DNA of 64,000 bases from Cylicocyclus nassatus (GCA_958299035.1 CATQJL010000223.1:82353322-82417321), one strand, 5' to 3'; shown: positions 25,054-35,980, counted from the first letter of the stretch. Notes: a model not told the origin generated them from the sequence alone. Made by a program: numbers and translations.

Positions 25054-26201
25054 CAGGGTGTCCCAAAAAAATGTATCGAACGTTTGGTCGTTAACATCTC
25101 TCTTCCGAAGAAGTCTTTTCCCTTGCTTCAGGTACCATTATGTAGAGCTGGCTTCAACTTACAAGGGAATTCACTTAACTTAGGTCGGCCTTTTGAAATA
25201 AGACACATATATTTAGAATCAGCTCGGAACGCTGATTCCAAATATGCTGTCCTTAGCTGCGAAGCGTTTCTCTGAAGCGAGTTATGAGCTTTTTTCTGAG
25301 CAAAGTTTGCGTGCTGACCGACTTAGGCATGCTACGGCATCGTCATCCAGGTAGTAGTTCAAATGCATACAACACCCTATCAAAATCAAATAACTCAGTT
25401 TGATGTTTTTCCGACTTTCCACCACTTTTTTAGGTAGATTTTCATCTAAAGGCCTTCTTTCCATATTCAGTTATATGCCAATTACACAAACTAAAAAGGT
25501 CATAACTCGCTTCAGAGGAATGCTTCGCAGATATGGACAGCATATTTGGAATCAGCGTTCCGAGCTGATTCTAAATATATGTGTCTCATTTCAAAAGGCC
25601 GACCTAAGTAAAGTGACTTCCCTTGTTAGATTTGCATTATAGAACGAATCACTCATCTCTCTTCATTACTGTAGGATTACGGTAGAAGCCTCAAAGAGGC
25701 TTTTAAGCAATGAAAGGCCATATTTTGCCCCAGAAAGGGAACAAAACAGTCTGAAAACTTTTACACTAGGCTAATTAGAGTTGCTGATTATAACCGTAAA
25801 GTTCCCAATTTATTATGATGCTTCATTGAAGAGTTATGTCAGGTAAGAGGTAGCGGCCTTTTTTTCAATGTTCCTAAAAAGTGCGGTTACACAGTTTGGA
25901 AAGCTTCGTAATCTTGTGAATAGTTGAGTATTGAACTCAGCGTCCATAAAAACCTCAATACACAAGTTTTCACATTTTTTTTGAAAAATTTTGAAACGGC
26001 AGCTTTTTCCACATTGACACCATATGTTTCAAGTTTCTACCGTAATCCTACAGTCACGAAGAGAGGTGGGTGATTCGCACTATAATGCAAATCTAAGTTG
26101 AAGCCAGCTCTACAAAACGGTAGCTAAAGCAAGGCAAAAGACTTCTTGGGAAGAGAGATATTAACGATTAAACGTTCGATACATTTTTTTGGGACACCCT
26201 G
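25054..26201. mobile_element. CAGGGTGTCCC foldback carrying a nested foldback
   Basis: Termini CAGGGTGTCCCAAAAAAATG and its complement, flanked by TA. The outer arms share ACATCTCTCTTCC and ACGTTCGATACA blocks. A separate palindrome is nested at 25161-25626. The element starts six bases after the end of the mariner-like foldback at 24317-25047. Confidence 0.85.
25161..25626. mobile_element. ACAAGGGAA foldback nested in the 25054 element
   Basis: The left arm ACAAGGGAATTCACTTAACT and the right arm AAGTGACTTCCCTTGT are mirrors, as are the inner stems around CTCGGAACGCTGATTCCAAATA. Related foldbacks occur at about 10330 and at 43162-44708. Confidence 0.8.
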
Positions 26202-26320
26202 TATATATATATACATATATTTACATTTATATAAATGTATATATATATAAATATAATGTATATATACAATATATACAATATATACAATGTATATTTATAC
26301 ATACACATATAAGTATATAC
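26202..26320. repeat. TA-rich simple repeat
   Basis: TATATA / ACAATATAT microsatellite-like sequence between two transposon copies. Confidence 0.7.
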
Positions 26321-26680
26321 CAGTGGCGTACCGAGGGGGGGGGGGGGGTGCGCGCCCCCCCCCCCGAAAACGGGTCGCGAAATTTTTGAAAGTTACTTAC
26401 ATGAGTTATAAAAATGTGCAAATGACTTGTTTATTTTTGTAAACAATTAAAATAATTTTTAAAATTTTTCAAAAATTCAAATTAGCCTTATAAAAAAAAT
26501 TTTTCGGGGGCGTGGCTCACGCCACGCCCCCTTCTTCCAGATTTTAGGGGTTGGGGGCCCACAAAATTGTTGAAAAACCCCTCTAACATTTTTTCGGAGT
26601 GCGTGGCTAACGCCACGCACCTTCATTTGAAAAATTTTTTTGCCGCCCCCCCCCGAGCCGAAATCCTGGGTACGCCACTG
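26321..26680. mobile_element. hAT-type MITE with 8-bp target duplication
   Basis: Termini CAGTGGCGTACC and GGGTACGCCACTG are inverted repeats. The eight bases on each side are identical, GTATATAC (26313-26320 and 26681-26688). An 8-bp duplication and a CAGTGGCGTA-like terminus are typical of hAT elements. The 360-bp interior has G and C runs and no transposase. Sequence near 36540-36790 (GAAATTAGCTTACACAAGTTC...) looks like a decayed relative. Confidence 0.85.
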
Positions 26681-26694
26681 GTATATACATATAC

Positions 26695-27113
26695 TAGCTG
26701 GCTTACCCGGCTCCGCCATATGTTCCGAATAGAAAATTCCATTTCTTAACCGATCCGGACCAAACTTACACACATACACTTCGGGCCCCGGCGGGTGTCA
26801 CAGTCCACTTTTCGTTATCGATTGATGTCGATTTTATCGATTTTTTGCAAAATTTGAGCTAGGGGGCTGGAATTTGGCAGGGGGGTGTAATCGAGCATGC
26901 TGATCACCCCCACGGGGGTGATCAGTATGCTCGATTACCCCTCTGTGCCAACTCCCAGCCCCGTAGCTCAAATTTTGCAAAAAATCGATAAAATCGACAT
27001 CGATCGATGACGAAAAGTAGCCTATGACACCCGCCGGGGCCCGAAGTGTATGTGTGCCAAGTTTGGTCCGGATCGGTTCAGAAATGGAATTTTCTATTCG
27101 GAACATACGTAAG
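26695..27113. repeat. head-to-head pair of SINE-like repeats
   Basis: The left half carries the repeat in minus orientation (TTCCGAATAGAAAATTCC ... ATCGATTTTTTGCAAAATT), the right half in plus orientation ending TTTTCTATTCGGAACATACG. They meet at GATCACCCCCACGGGGGTGATC near 26920. Confidence 0.75.
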
Positions 27114-27771
27114 CGAAATTACTACTGCGAGATAACGCGCTCCAGTTGCGTCCGGACATCAGGATGTGTCGCCCTCGATCTGCCGCGTATTTCCTGCACG
27201 ATGCGGGTCGCGTCAAAGCGTTGTCTCGTGCAGCATCGTTCCGACACATAATGCTGTCTCGGGTTCTTCGCGAGGCCGATTACTTGTGTCGCGCCTTCAT
27301 TCAGCGCTTACACAACACTTTGGGCTGCGCGAGTCAACAGCGAGTGTCTGAGTAAATTTGCCTCTTCTTATACTCTCTTTGGATCAATACCTACCCCTGA
27401 AGCAAAGACCTCTTCTTCCTGAAGGAATCGCAGAGTCCGTAAAAGTTGTTCAGACGTCACGTTACCAAAGTGAAATCCTATGTTTCCGAGTTTTTGCCTG
27501 TGTTCTTATTGGGAAACACCGCTTGTGCTTAGGCTTACCGGCGATGTTATACGACTTGTTTTTCTCTATTCACAACAGTGTGGCAGCATACCTCGTTTAG
27601 TATCCACATTGAAACGGAAACTATCGCTGCGATCCCATGGACGACAGATGAATGTTTGTAGATGAAGATGATTATGTCGTTTTTGTTTGGATTTTTTGGT
27701 TTGCGAACCGTTTGTTAGTCCTTTATTATGTTGGCAGATTGTAAGAAGATTTGAATACCCATTTTTTTATA
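27114..27771. other. no recognised gene; repeat-related
   Basis: Open plus-strand frames at 27146-27355 look coherent, but the end of the block (CAACAGCGAGTGTCTGAGTAA) recurs inverted near 22570. I treat it as a repeat. Confidence 0.35.
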
Positions 27772-28442
27772 CAGGGTGTCCCAAAAGTAAGTACACACTT
27801 TTCTATCGCCAATATCTCTCTTCGCAATTCTTCTTTCTTTGCCAGTCAAGTAACATCCTGTAGAGGAGGCTTTAACTTGATTCACAGTATCGATGAAACA
27901 CGGATCGCTCTTCATTACTATAGGACTATGGTAAGAACTTCCAGCAGGTGGAACCCTTGTGAAATACGACATCCGACAAAATTTTTTTCAAGAAATCTGA
28001 AAAATCGTGTACTAGGGTTTTCGCGCACGCTGATTCCACTACACCACTTTTTACGAGTGTTTTCAGCTTTTTCGACGGTATAATCACATTTCTGACAAAT
28101 ACTGGGAATCCGGTTATTACGGTTTAACTGGAATAACTATGGAAAGAAACATCACAGTAAAGTGGAAATTGCATATTCGGAATCAGCGGCTTCCATTACC
28201 ATAGTATAAGGGCTTTTGGCTTGTTTGGTTTTGTTCCGAGATATAGCTTCCAATGGCCTAAAATCCTTGTCGAGGTACCTACAGTAACCCTACACTATGA
28301 AAAGCGATTGGTGATTCGCTCGACACTGCAAATCTAAGTTGAAGCCTCCTCTACAGAATGGTACTTGAATGGCGGAAAAAGGTACAATGAGAAGAGAGAT
28401 ATTAACGATTGAAAAGTGTGTACTTACTTTTGGGACACCCTG
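27772..28442. mobile_element. CAGGGTGTCCCAAAAGTAAG foldback, second copy
   Basis: Same termini and arm sequence as the copy in the receptor intron (8840-9484), flanked by TA on both sides. Non-autonomous. Confidence 0.85.
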
Positions 28443-30375
28443 TATAAAGGGCTTTTATGGGCTCGTGGCTGGTTGTAGGTCAAGCCTCTCCTCGATTCAG
28501 ATGCCGGGAGCACTACATGCCGCTGAATCGGGGTATCACATTCGCGCCTGGACCTCTCCTCGCTGGGCGCGTTGCCAAGTCGAGGGTGTACAAGGCCGGG
28601 CAACGCGCGTCATATGCCTCTGATTTTCGGTGACCTCGTTTTCAAATTATTTTTTATCTCTCGCGTAACTTCATTGATTGTGCTTGACAGCCCCCAGCAA
28701 GCACCCGCGATGAAGTCTTGTTTTAGCGGTGGAGCTAAGCGATTATTAGAACTTGGTTTATATCGCGCTAGCGCAAGAGGAAAGTTGAGATCTCGTGTAA
28801 AGATTGAAACCGAGAGCGGAGAGGGCTCGTACCTTTCCTATGCGGAGATGAGTAAGCGGTCGACCCTCGTGGATTTCTCTGACATCATGTATTGGCATCA
28901 GTTGGTATTCGTCGACGGCTTGGGACGAGGCGGACTCGTCCCGTATATCTTTTTTCTCTCAGTTCAGGCATTTTCGTAGTTTAGTTTCTTTCGTAGTGTA
29001 GTTTGTTGTTATTAAGATAAATGTATGTAATCTAGCCGCGCGTCTTTTTGTCAGGTAGTTTGATGGACGCGCCGGAGTAGCTAACCGGCGCTAAGGTCTG
29101 CGGGCAGTAGGTGCAGGGTTGTGCAGGCAGTCGAGCGAGGCAAGGGGGTGCTGAGCCCACTGAGCCGCAACAGTCGCATTTCATGACTCTCTCAATCGAA
29201 TATTAATTTCTGAATCCTTGCATATTTCTTATTTTGGATTTTATGTTACCCTAAACATGTCGGGATCAAAGCCGTTAAAAAACAAAAAAGCGCTTCTTAC
29301 GATATTGTAACAATCTTGGCAATATCTCCGAAGGGGAAAGTACCGCACAGCAAAAATCCCAGAATAAGCGAACAGTGACCGAGAAACTTCTACAGAGGAG
29401 TGGTTCAAAAGAAGTAAACTCAACATGCGCCTCGCATTCTGCGACAACACCGAATGTTAGCCGTTCGGGAAATTGAGGATGAATTTTGGAGACTGAGAAG
29501 AAAGAGAGACACACCACAGTGCTGGCAATATTGTCGCGATCCCCTGGGCGATGAAAATTCGATGAATAGGGATGATTTTGGTGAGGGAAATTCCATGCCT
29601 TGCGAAGCAAGCACATTCGCAGCAAGCGCGGCTTGGCATTTTTGGCATTCGTTCCTGCACCTTTGATTGCGCTAAGATTTTGCTGAGTCTGCATTAACTG
29701 CAAAAAATTACCTCGACATACTTTGTTGCAATTCTTGCGCTAAGTTTGATCTTTCCTAAAGGGCTAGTTGTTTGAAAAGTTGCGCTCTCAAATTGCGCAC
29801 TCGTGCCTTACACTTTAGATTTGTTATCGTGATTGATCATTTTATCATTGCTTCATGCTTTCTTGCTTTTGGCGGATTCTACCAGGATTTAATTACCCAA
29901 GTTGGACGTATAAACGGCTTTGCGCTTGGCTGCGTTAGTTTAGTTTGTGCGGCACAATGGAGTACCTGTTTGAAAAGTTCGTCGAAATGCAAAGTATAGG
30001 AACTTTTTAGTGGAGTCTTGTGAAAATTCGCGTTTTCAGCCCTGTAGTTCCACTCTTTAGAGTACCACGACTCCAAAAACAGGACATTGTAACCTTCAAA
30101 AGCAGTGGCCCGGCAGAAGTGAACGTCCGAAATCTTGATGCGGTAAGTTGCTTCCCCCATTTATGAAAGAGGAGCAAGTCCGGCCACACAGCATCTTCTT
30201 TCGGCCTAGACTACTCCACTCAGACCCATGCGTAAGTCAGTTATGTGCGCGCTCAGACGAGTTCGAGATTTTCTCTCCCTCTGTTGAAGGGCATGCCGTA
30301 ATGTTATAACCACAAGGTCCCGCAACGGCTCTGCGTCCCCAACCCTGGTGAGAACTGTTCATTCGTCCACATTAG
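28443..30375. other. no recognised gene; GC-richer open frames
   Basis: Several overlapping frames on both strands stay open for 70-140 codons (for example 28572-28979 plus and 29879-30160 minus), but none carries a recognisable domain and frames change within the block. It may include decayed retroelement sequence. I cannot support a gene. Confidence 0.35.
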
Positions 30376-30800
30376 AGGCAGTGTCCCACCAGGCTGAGGG
30401 TATCCGGCTCTCGTAGTAATATAATAGTAAACCCCCTACTCAATCGATGTCTGAAGTTAGGAGCGAAAAAGGGGGTCTACCAAGCCTGAAATTTGCTCCG
30501 AAAGTGGCCCGAATCTTACGGTAGGCCCGAATGCCGCGCACACAGCAATATCGATTGCAAGGCCAGAGTGCGTATAGCGCACACAGTCGTGAGCGCAGGG
30601 TCCCGCAACGACTCCGCGTCTCTACCTTGCATCCATTTCGTACTCGCCCGAGCCTACCGTAAGATTCGGGCCACTTTCGGAGCAAATTTCAGGTTTGGTA
30701 GACCCCCTTTTTCGCGGAACTTCACTCATCGCTTAGGTAGGGGGTCTACTATTACATTACTACGAGAGCCAGATACCCGCAATCTGGTGGGACACTGCCT
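30376..30800. mobile_element. foldback element, AGGCAGTGTCCCACCAG termini
   Basis: Exact terminal inverted repeat AGGCAGTGTCCCACCAG with long mirrored arms, including AGGGGGTCTACCAAGCCTG and AATCTTACGGTAGGC blocks and their complements. Confidence 0.75.
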
Positions 30801-31160
30801 TTAAGGGCCACGAAAAAAGCTCGTTTTGACATTTTCGCCCGCTCCATAGATTGTTGGGATCAGCGCGTCGGATGACCCCAAGTAAGTCAAAAATTTTTCG
30901 CCCTAAGATTTGCCGAGTACTACCTCTGAAGAGAGTGTGTGGGCAACAATTTTAATTAAGCATCCATGTTCAACTATCCATGAATCTTGGCATAGTTGCA
31001 ATTTTTGCAATCTTCTCGTTAATTGCTCAAGCAATTAACGAGAAAATTTTAATTAACTTCGCTTACAGTCTGTAAGCGAATGTAGGCCGAAGCATTTCAC
31101 TCTACCGCGCTTACGCTTCATAGGGGATTTGAAAACGCACAGCGATGACAATTTGCCACT
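30801..31160. other. no recognised gene; small palindromes
   Basis: Contains a short perfect palindrome around TTCTCGTTAATTGCTCAAGC near 31012-31042. Nothing else could be identified. Confidence 0.4.
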
Positions 31161-31421
31161 TACAAGGAAAGGATACTTGGTGACCCCGGCCATTTGGCAT
31201 GCAATGTATACCATAAGGTGCACCTCGAAACGCTCATTCTAAATCTATGCTCGAAATCTGCGAAACGATCATATGAAGGTAGTTACGATTCTAAAAATAA
31301 TTAGAACTCCATCCAGGTTCTCGTTTCGCAGGGAGAACAATATTCGAACCAGCAATAAAAGGCGCATTTTTGATATACAAACCATTACGAATGTCCAGGG
31401 TCACCAAGTATCCTTCCCTGT
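31161..31421. mobile_element. short foldback element
   Basis: The left end ACAAGGAAAGGATACTTGG and the right end CCAAGTATCCTTCCCTGT are imperfect mirrors. Both are followed inward by GTGACC / GGTCAC. Confidence 0.6.
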
Positions 31422-31965
31422 TTAGACGAAAAATGAGAAGGAGGCACGAGTCTATGGCACGAGGACAAATTCTATCCCATAATGTTACCAATCTCTCGCG
31501 TCTGAACCTGTACAACATAACACAAATGTACCCGACATGAGATTACACTTTTGAATCTGTCTAACTTTTTCAACACATTTACGTGGCAACGTTCATTCGA
31601 CATTGTGCAGGCTCACGGAGAACGAACATGTGCTGACATAATACAACATGTTTGTTAATTTATTAAGATCCATAAACATGCGTGTTTACACTCCACAACA
31701 AACGAGCATATGTTATAAATAGTTCTGGAAACGCTATAACAAGATGGAACTCGACTAAGTCTAAGCTTCATTATTACATCAGTCGATTTGAAGAAAAGGT
31801 CAATTTATCATGACAAAGTAGCAGATTCATAAAATCAAGTAACATACTAGAGATTTATAGAGATTTTTGATCTTTTCTTAAGAACACTCTTCCATACATA
31901 AAGCTGCAACAGTACTTAGAGGAGAGCTAAGCAAAGAGCGCGGCGTGTTCAATTTCCTGCAGTAC
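31422..31965. other. no recognised gene; 3' flank of the neuropeptide gene
   Basis: AT-rich sequence downstream of the minus-strand neuropeptide precursor. No exon or transposon end was identified. Confidence 0.4.
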
Positions 31966-32630
31966 TTAGCCGAAAATTCCACCAGAAAGCGGCATTGGTG
32001 ATCGGATAATTCTGTCGCTTGTTCGTTTTCCGTAAAGCCCGCCCGAAAATGGCAACGGCTGTGCTCGCTTTCCATACAATCCTGGAAATCTGCAGTTGAT
32101 CGAACGGTCATCAAGACTCGTTTGTACAAAAATTTACCTCCAGAGAATGGAAGCACAGCCACACGTTTACCGTACAAACCACCGGAGAAAGGCATTGCAG
32201 CACGTTTTTCGTATGATCCTGAATCTGAATACTTGCGGATGAATTCGCGATCTGCTTTGCCAAGCAGCACTATTCAAAAACTACCTTCAGGCAGCAACCG
32301 CTCATCATCATAATAAGCGCTAGGTTCCGATCGTTTTCCATACAAACCTGGAAGAACTCGACGTAAGATCATGATAATTGATTTTTGCGCCTACCTCCTG
32401 AGAACGGCATTGGTGCTCTCTTCCCATATAGCCCACCAGAGAATGGCATCACAGCGCGTTTTCCATACAAACCTGTAACAGAAAGCTCGAGAAAACCACT
32501 GAGGTAGTAACTATCTTACCTCCGGAAAATGGCATCGCTGCTCGTTTCAGTTCAAAACGTACATCTCGCGGAAATAACTCTGAAGAATAGTCAAAATATG
32601 AAGGAACCATTTCTGGGCTACCCGCCGACT
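31966..32630 (-). CDS. nlp-10: NLP-10-type neuropeptide precursor, 5' exon not found
   Basis: Encodes a precursor cleaved at KR sites into secreted ...PFSGGLY-amide peptides, as in Caenorhabditis nlp-10 (MPFSGGMY-amide peptides). Exons: 32630-32520, 32472-32395, 32347-32285, 32251-32138, 32081-31966; junctions are GT/AG and all internal junctions are phase 1. Predicted peptides, in order: AAMPFSGGLYGKR, AVMPFSGGLYGKR, APMPFSGGLYGKR, an acidic spacer, AAMPFSGGLYGKR, VAVLPFSGGLYGKR, AQPLPFSGGLYGKR, and a last SPMPLSGGIFG directly before TAA. Each glycine before KR would supply the amide. Three of the four introns split the second glycine codon of PFSGG; the other, in the spacer, is also phase 1. 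The third intron is only 33 bp. The open frame runs upstream to 32685 without ATG, and no signal peptide was found; that exon probably lies upstream, perhaps beyond the transposon at 32847-33852. Confidence 0.88.
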
Positions 32631-32846
32631 CTATAACATGTATTTTGATTCTGGGATTTGGTTTCGCAATAAACGCAGTATTCAATTAAACCGGAGATAT
32701 ACCAACTCAATGAGTGTCTTCAGAGGAATGGAGAGAATCAGCGAAAAGGACAAACATCATTTGTTTTGTGCTAGTTGTTATGAGAACAGGCTGATCTCTT
32801 GCTTTCACAGGTACTCTTTGCAATATGTTCATGTATTTTCTGTATA

Positions 32847-33852
32847 CAAAGTGTCTCAAAAGTCGTTAATACCTCTCTTCCAGTCTATCGCCCACCCTCA
32901 TGTAACATTTTGCAGAGCTGGCTTCGACTTAGATTCACAGTATGGCGCAGCATCAATCTCTATTAGTTACTGTGAGATTCCGGTAAGAAGTTTGTGGAGA
33001 GTTCTGAATATTGAGAGCCATAACTTTTACTCGAAATCACAGAAAAGCTGGAAAGTTTTGCACTAGGTTAATCAAATTGGCTGATTTCAAATATGAGATT
33101 TACACTTCGTCGTCAGCGTCATGTAGTAAAATCAGCGAACCTTGTTAGACAATTTCCAGATTTTTTGGAAGTTTTTCTAAAGACAGGCTGCCTCACAGTG
33201 GTGCCATTCTACGAATTCCTACAATGCTACAGTAATGAAGAGCTATTGTGGAGCGCAACCCAAATTACCATCACAAATGCAATTGTCGAGCTGCAGGCGA
33301 GAGGGCGAAGCCTCGCGGAGTCGGATTGGAAGGTGATCGCTCTGGCAAACGGCCTCCTCTCCCTTGTAGCTGCGCGCTCCAGATCTTGCCTGCTACAGAA
33401 TGTTATAATCGCATGTCTATATTTATGTTGATCACTTTTTATTTCTTTATTATTGCAGTGCCTCTATAATGTCTAACAGTTGCTTTAAAATCACTTCAAT
33501 TTTTTTGCAGTACGCATACATTTCATTTGCTTGCTTGTAGTTACTTGTAGAGATAAAAGTGTGGTGATATCCTCCTGGTTCTGTTCTCTAGAGAGTTTCC
33601 AAGAGAGTATGCACGAGCTTGAAAAGTGAAACTACATACAAATGGAAGTATTGTCGACGCCCGTTTGTTAATTCAAATCAGAAGTCTACAATACGAAACC
33701 GCGGGCGTTATACTACCGGTGATTTGCTCCCTACTGTAAATATAAGTTGGACCCAGTTCTACAGTTATACCTTGAAGTAGACAAAAGATTTCTTGGGAAT
33801 AGAGGTATTAACGGCCAAACAGTGCACAAACACATACTTTTGGGACACCATG
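32847..33852. mobile_element. diverged CAGGGTGTCCC-type foldback upstream of nlp-10-like gene
   Basis: Ends CAAAGTGTCTCAAAAG and CTTTTGGGACACCATG flanked by TA, with mirrored TAATACCTCTCTTCC / GGAATAGAGGTATTA blocks. It is more eroded than the copies at 8840 and 27772. It sits immediately upstream of the first recognised coding exon of the neuropeptide gene. Confidence 0.65.
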
Positions 33853-33961
33853 TATAAGTCAGCGGTTGGAGACGACCGTGTCCTTCTATGTTAATTATTT
33901 TAGCCTTTTCTCTACATCACTCATTGCACGACAGTTTCTCCGCACTACGACATCAGTATGG

Positions 33962-34202
33962 GTTCCTTCATACTACGCCGCAGGACGCAGCGTGCGCGGC
34001 TTGCGCCGCAGGAATCGCTCTAAAAATATACGTTCACGGCAACGCCCTTTCGCTGGTTATGTATGTATGAACGTGAACGTGCAGGAAATATAGAGATACA
34101 TACATAACCAGCGAAAAGGCGTTGCCGTGAACGTATATTTCCAGAGCGATTCCTGCGGCGCACGCCGCGCACGCTGCGCCCTGCGGCGTAGTATGAAGGA
34201 AC
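33962..34202. mobile_element. 241-bp GC-rich hairpin element
   Basis: The left arm GTTCCTTCATACTACGCCGC and the right arm GCGGCGTAGTATGAAGGAAC are mirrors, and the arms stay complementary almost to the centre near 34080 (TATGTATG). Confidence 0.75.
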
Positions 34203-34644
34203 TCTATGTACTCATCTCTTTACAGGGGCTAAGAAGTATTTCAAAAATTTGTGGCGAAATTGATTGAAAGGTGTAACGAGCTTTTTGGAATTTTTTTATA
34301 AATACCCTAGTTATACCCACTCTGAAAGATGGAAAAATGACTCTTTTGTAACACGCAGGCAAAGAAGTCACCAAATGATGTGCAGATGAGCGGTGAGACA
34401 AAGGAACAGAGTCTGAACTTGTATTGAAAATCAATGTAAATGAAGCCTGATTTTGCATAAATTTTGTATAAAACTTCATTTTGTTCCTTTGCACCGCGCA
34501 ACTACACATCAGTTTTGGTGAGGTATAAATAGTTGGTCCACAATCTACGAATCTGCTCTACACCGAATGTTCACTGTATATAGGGTCTTGACTGCAAAAC
34601 TCTCTTTTCATAGTTAAAGCCCAAAATAAACCAATGGCCTTTCC
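34203..34644. other. no recognised gene
   Basis: AT-rich. I looked on the minus strand for a signal-peptide exon of the neuropeptide precursor and found none I could support. Confidence 0.4.
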
Positions 34645-34986
34645 TTGCGGAGGAAAGCGCTAATCGAACGACCTGCGCAGAAGCGCTCGAAAGTGAAAGT
34701 AATAAAGGTAATTCGTGTACCAGATGTCCATATGCCTCTTCGTGCCGGAACCGGATTACAAATTAGTTCCCTTTTAACTACTGAAAACGATAAGAGCGGG
34801 AGTTTGTTTGAGCCAGAAACTGAACTGTACTCCGCCAGACCACCAAATGTATATTCTATCAAAACTTCCAGCGCTCTGCATGCTTTCGCACCACCGTATA
34901 TCACTGACGACCGGGCGATACCGCCATCAAGGGCGGGGTTTGCCAGTTTACCAAAGCGGCTCGCACTTGGACAGTTGTTTAGTTGA
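34645..34986 (+). CDS. coding-like frame of unknown function
   Basis: A 113-codon plus-strand frame with protein-like composition, including RVPDVHMPLRAGTGLQ, SGSLFEPETELYSARPP and ITDDRAIPPSRAGFASLPKR. It begins at TTG in the frame; a donor-like AAAG/GTAATTC and an acceptor-like TTCCAG lie inside it, so the real exon limits are uncertain. I do not recognise a family. The opposite strand is also open over much of the block, which weakens the case. Confidence 0.25.
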   Translation: MRRKALIERPAQKRSKVKVIKVIRVPDVHMPLRAGTGLQISSLLTTENDKSGSLFEPETELYSARPPNVYSIKTSSALHAFAPPYITDDRAIPPSRAGFASLPKRLALGQLFS

Positions 34987-35247
34987 GTTTATGGGAGAAG
35001 GGAAAAAGGAGTGGGGAGGGGGGGGGGGGTATACGTTACTGAGAACAAAAAGCCTCAGTTCTGCCTACCTTGATTTCCTTCAGCGTATGCGGCGGCGACG
35101 AGAACCAAGAGTGAAGGAACGAGCATTCTGTCTCGTGCGGATTACCTGGAAAGTGTGTATAGAAATTGAAGTCATCATCACTGGAATGGAATCCAACGAC
35201 GCGATGGAGTAGAAAGGAGAATAAAACAGTGGATTAATTGATCTACT
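34987..35247. other. no recognised gene; long G run
   Basis: Contains a run of about 12 G near 35018-35029. The frame crossing it is low-information. Confidence 0.4.
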
Positions 35248-35420
35248 CTTTGTTTCAACCAGACTGGCTGTTGGAAGGCGGGGCTTTATGACCTAGGAAG
35301 GACTGCACGCGTCCGCGACGCAGTCTGCGCCCCCCTTGCAAACATGCTCTCTGGTCATTTCCTAGCCTTGATTAGGTCACGAAGCTCCGCCTTCTAGCCG
35401 CCGATCTGGTTGAAGCAAAG
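35248..35420. mobile_element. GGCGGCTGGAAGGCGGGG-type MITE
   Basis: The termini CTTTGTTTCAACCAGACTGG and CGGCGATCTGGTTGAAGCAAAG-like complement, followed inward by GGAAGGCGGGGCTT...TGACCTA, are inverted repeats. A second full copy lies at 37204-37381. Confidence 0.75.
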
Positions 35421-35461
35421 GGTATAATAAGTCTTAATCCTTCAATAAAAAGTGAGAGAAC

Positions 35462-35980
35462 TCAAGATTTAATATGGAGCCCGTGGCATGAGAACTGCTT
35501 TTTTTCCGAAAGAAAACATGTACTGATTGTATAAGCTGTATCATCCACGATCGATCGCAGAAGCCCATGAGATGAGGCTGCGCACGCTCGTCGCATGCAA
35601 CGGAAATGGAACTCGAGCGAGGAAGCTGGCCCTTTGTTCAGGTCTATGACGCAGTTTATCCTGTGCTTGTCTTTTTCCCTATCCGAGTTTCGTTTTTGTT
35701 CTCGCTCGTCTTGAGAGGACACACCATTTTGAAGACTATGTATGGAGACTTGTCAGGTAGAGGTAAAGTCAAGCTCTGTTTTCTCTGAGCGTAGAAGTTG
35801 ACGATGACCCATTCTAGAAACAGGAGAGTCAGGAACGCTTCGCACAGGTGTAATTAACTCATCCATACTTTTTCTATATCGCATGTAACACACTCTTGAA
35901 CATGAAGGAAATGTACGTTGACAAATAGTGTATGCGATGCGTTCTCGGCCTTCAACTAACAAACGATATGATAGAGTCGA
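35462..35980 (-). pseudogene. two-part coding-like frame broken by one in-frame TGA
   Basis: A single minus-strand frame reads through 35980-35756 (LLVEGRERIAYTICQRTFP ... SRMGHRQLLRSEKTELDF), meets TGA at 35755-35753, then continues in the same frame to a stop at 35462 (SSQDEREQKRNSDREKDKHR ... CVIDLNKGPASSLEFHFRC). The upstream limit is an acceptor-like TTAAAAG. No family was recognised. A pseudogene, two exons misread as one, or a base error at the TGA are all possible. Confidence 0.3.

Noticed and set aside
35753..35755. In-frame TGA as a selenocysteine codon
   Set aside because: No selenoprotein context is seen, no SECIS-like structure was identified, and a pseudogene or base error is simpler.
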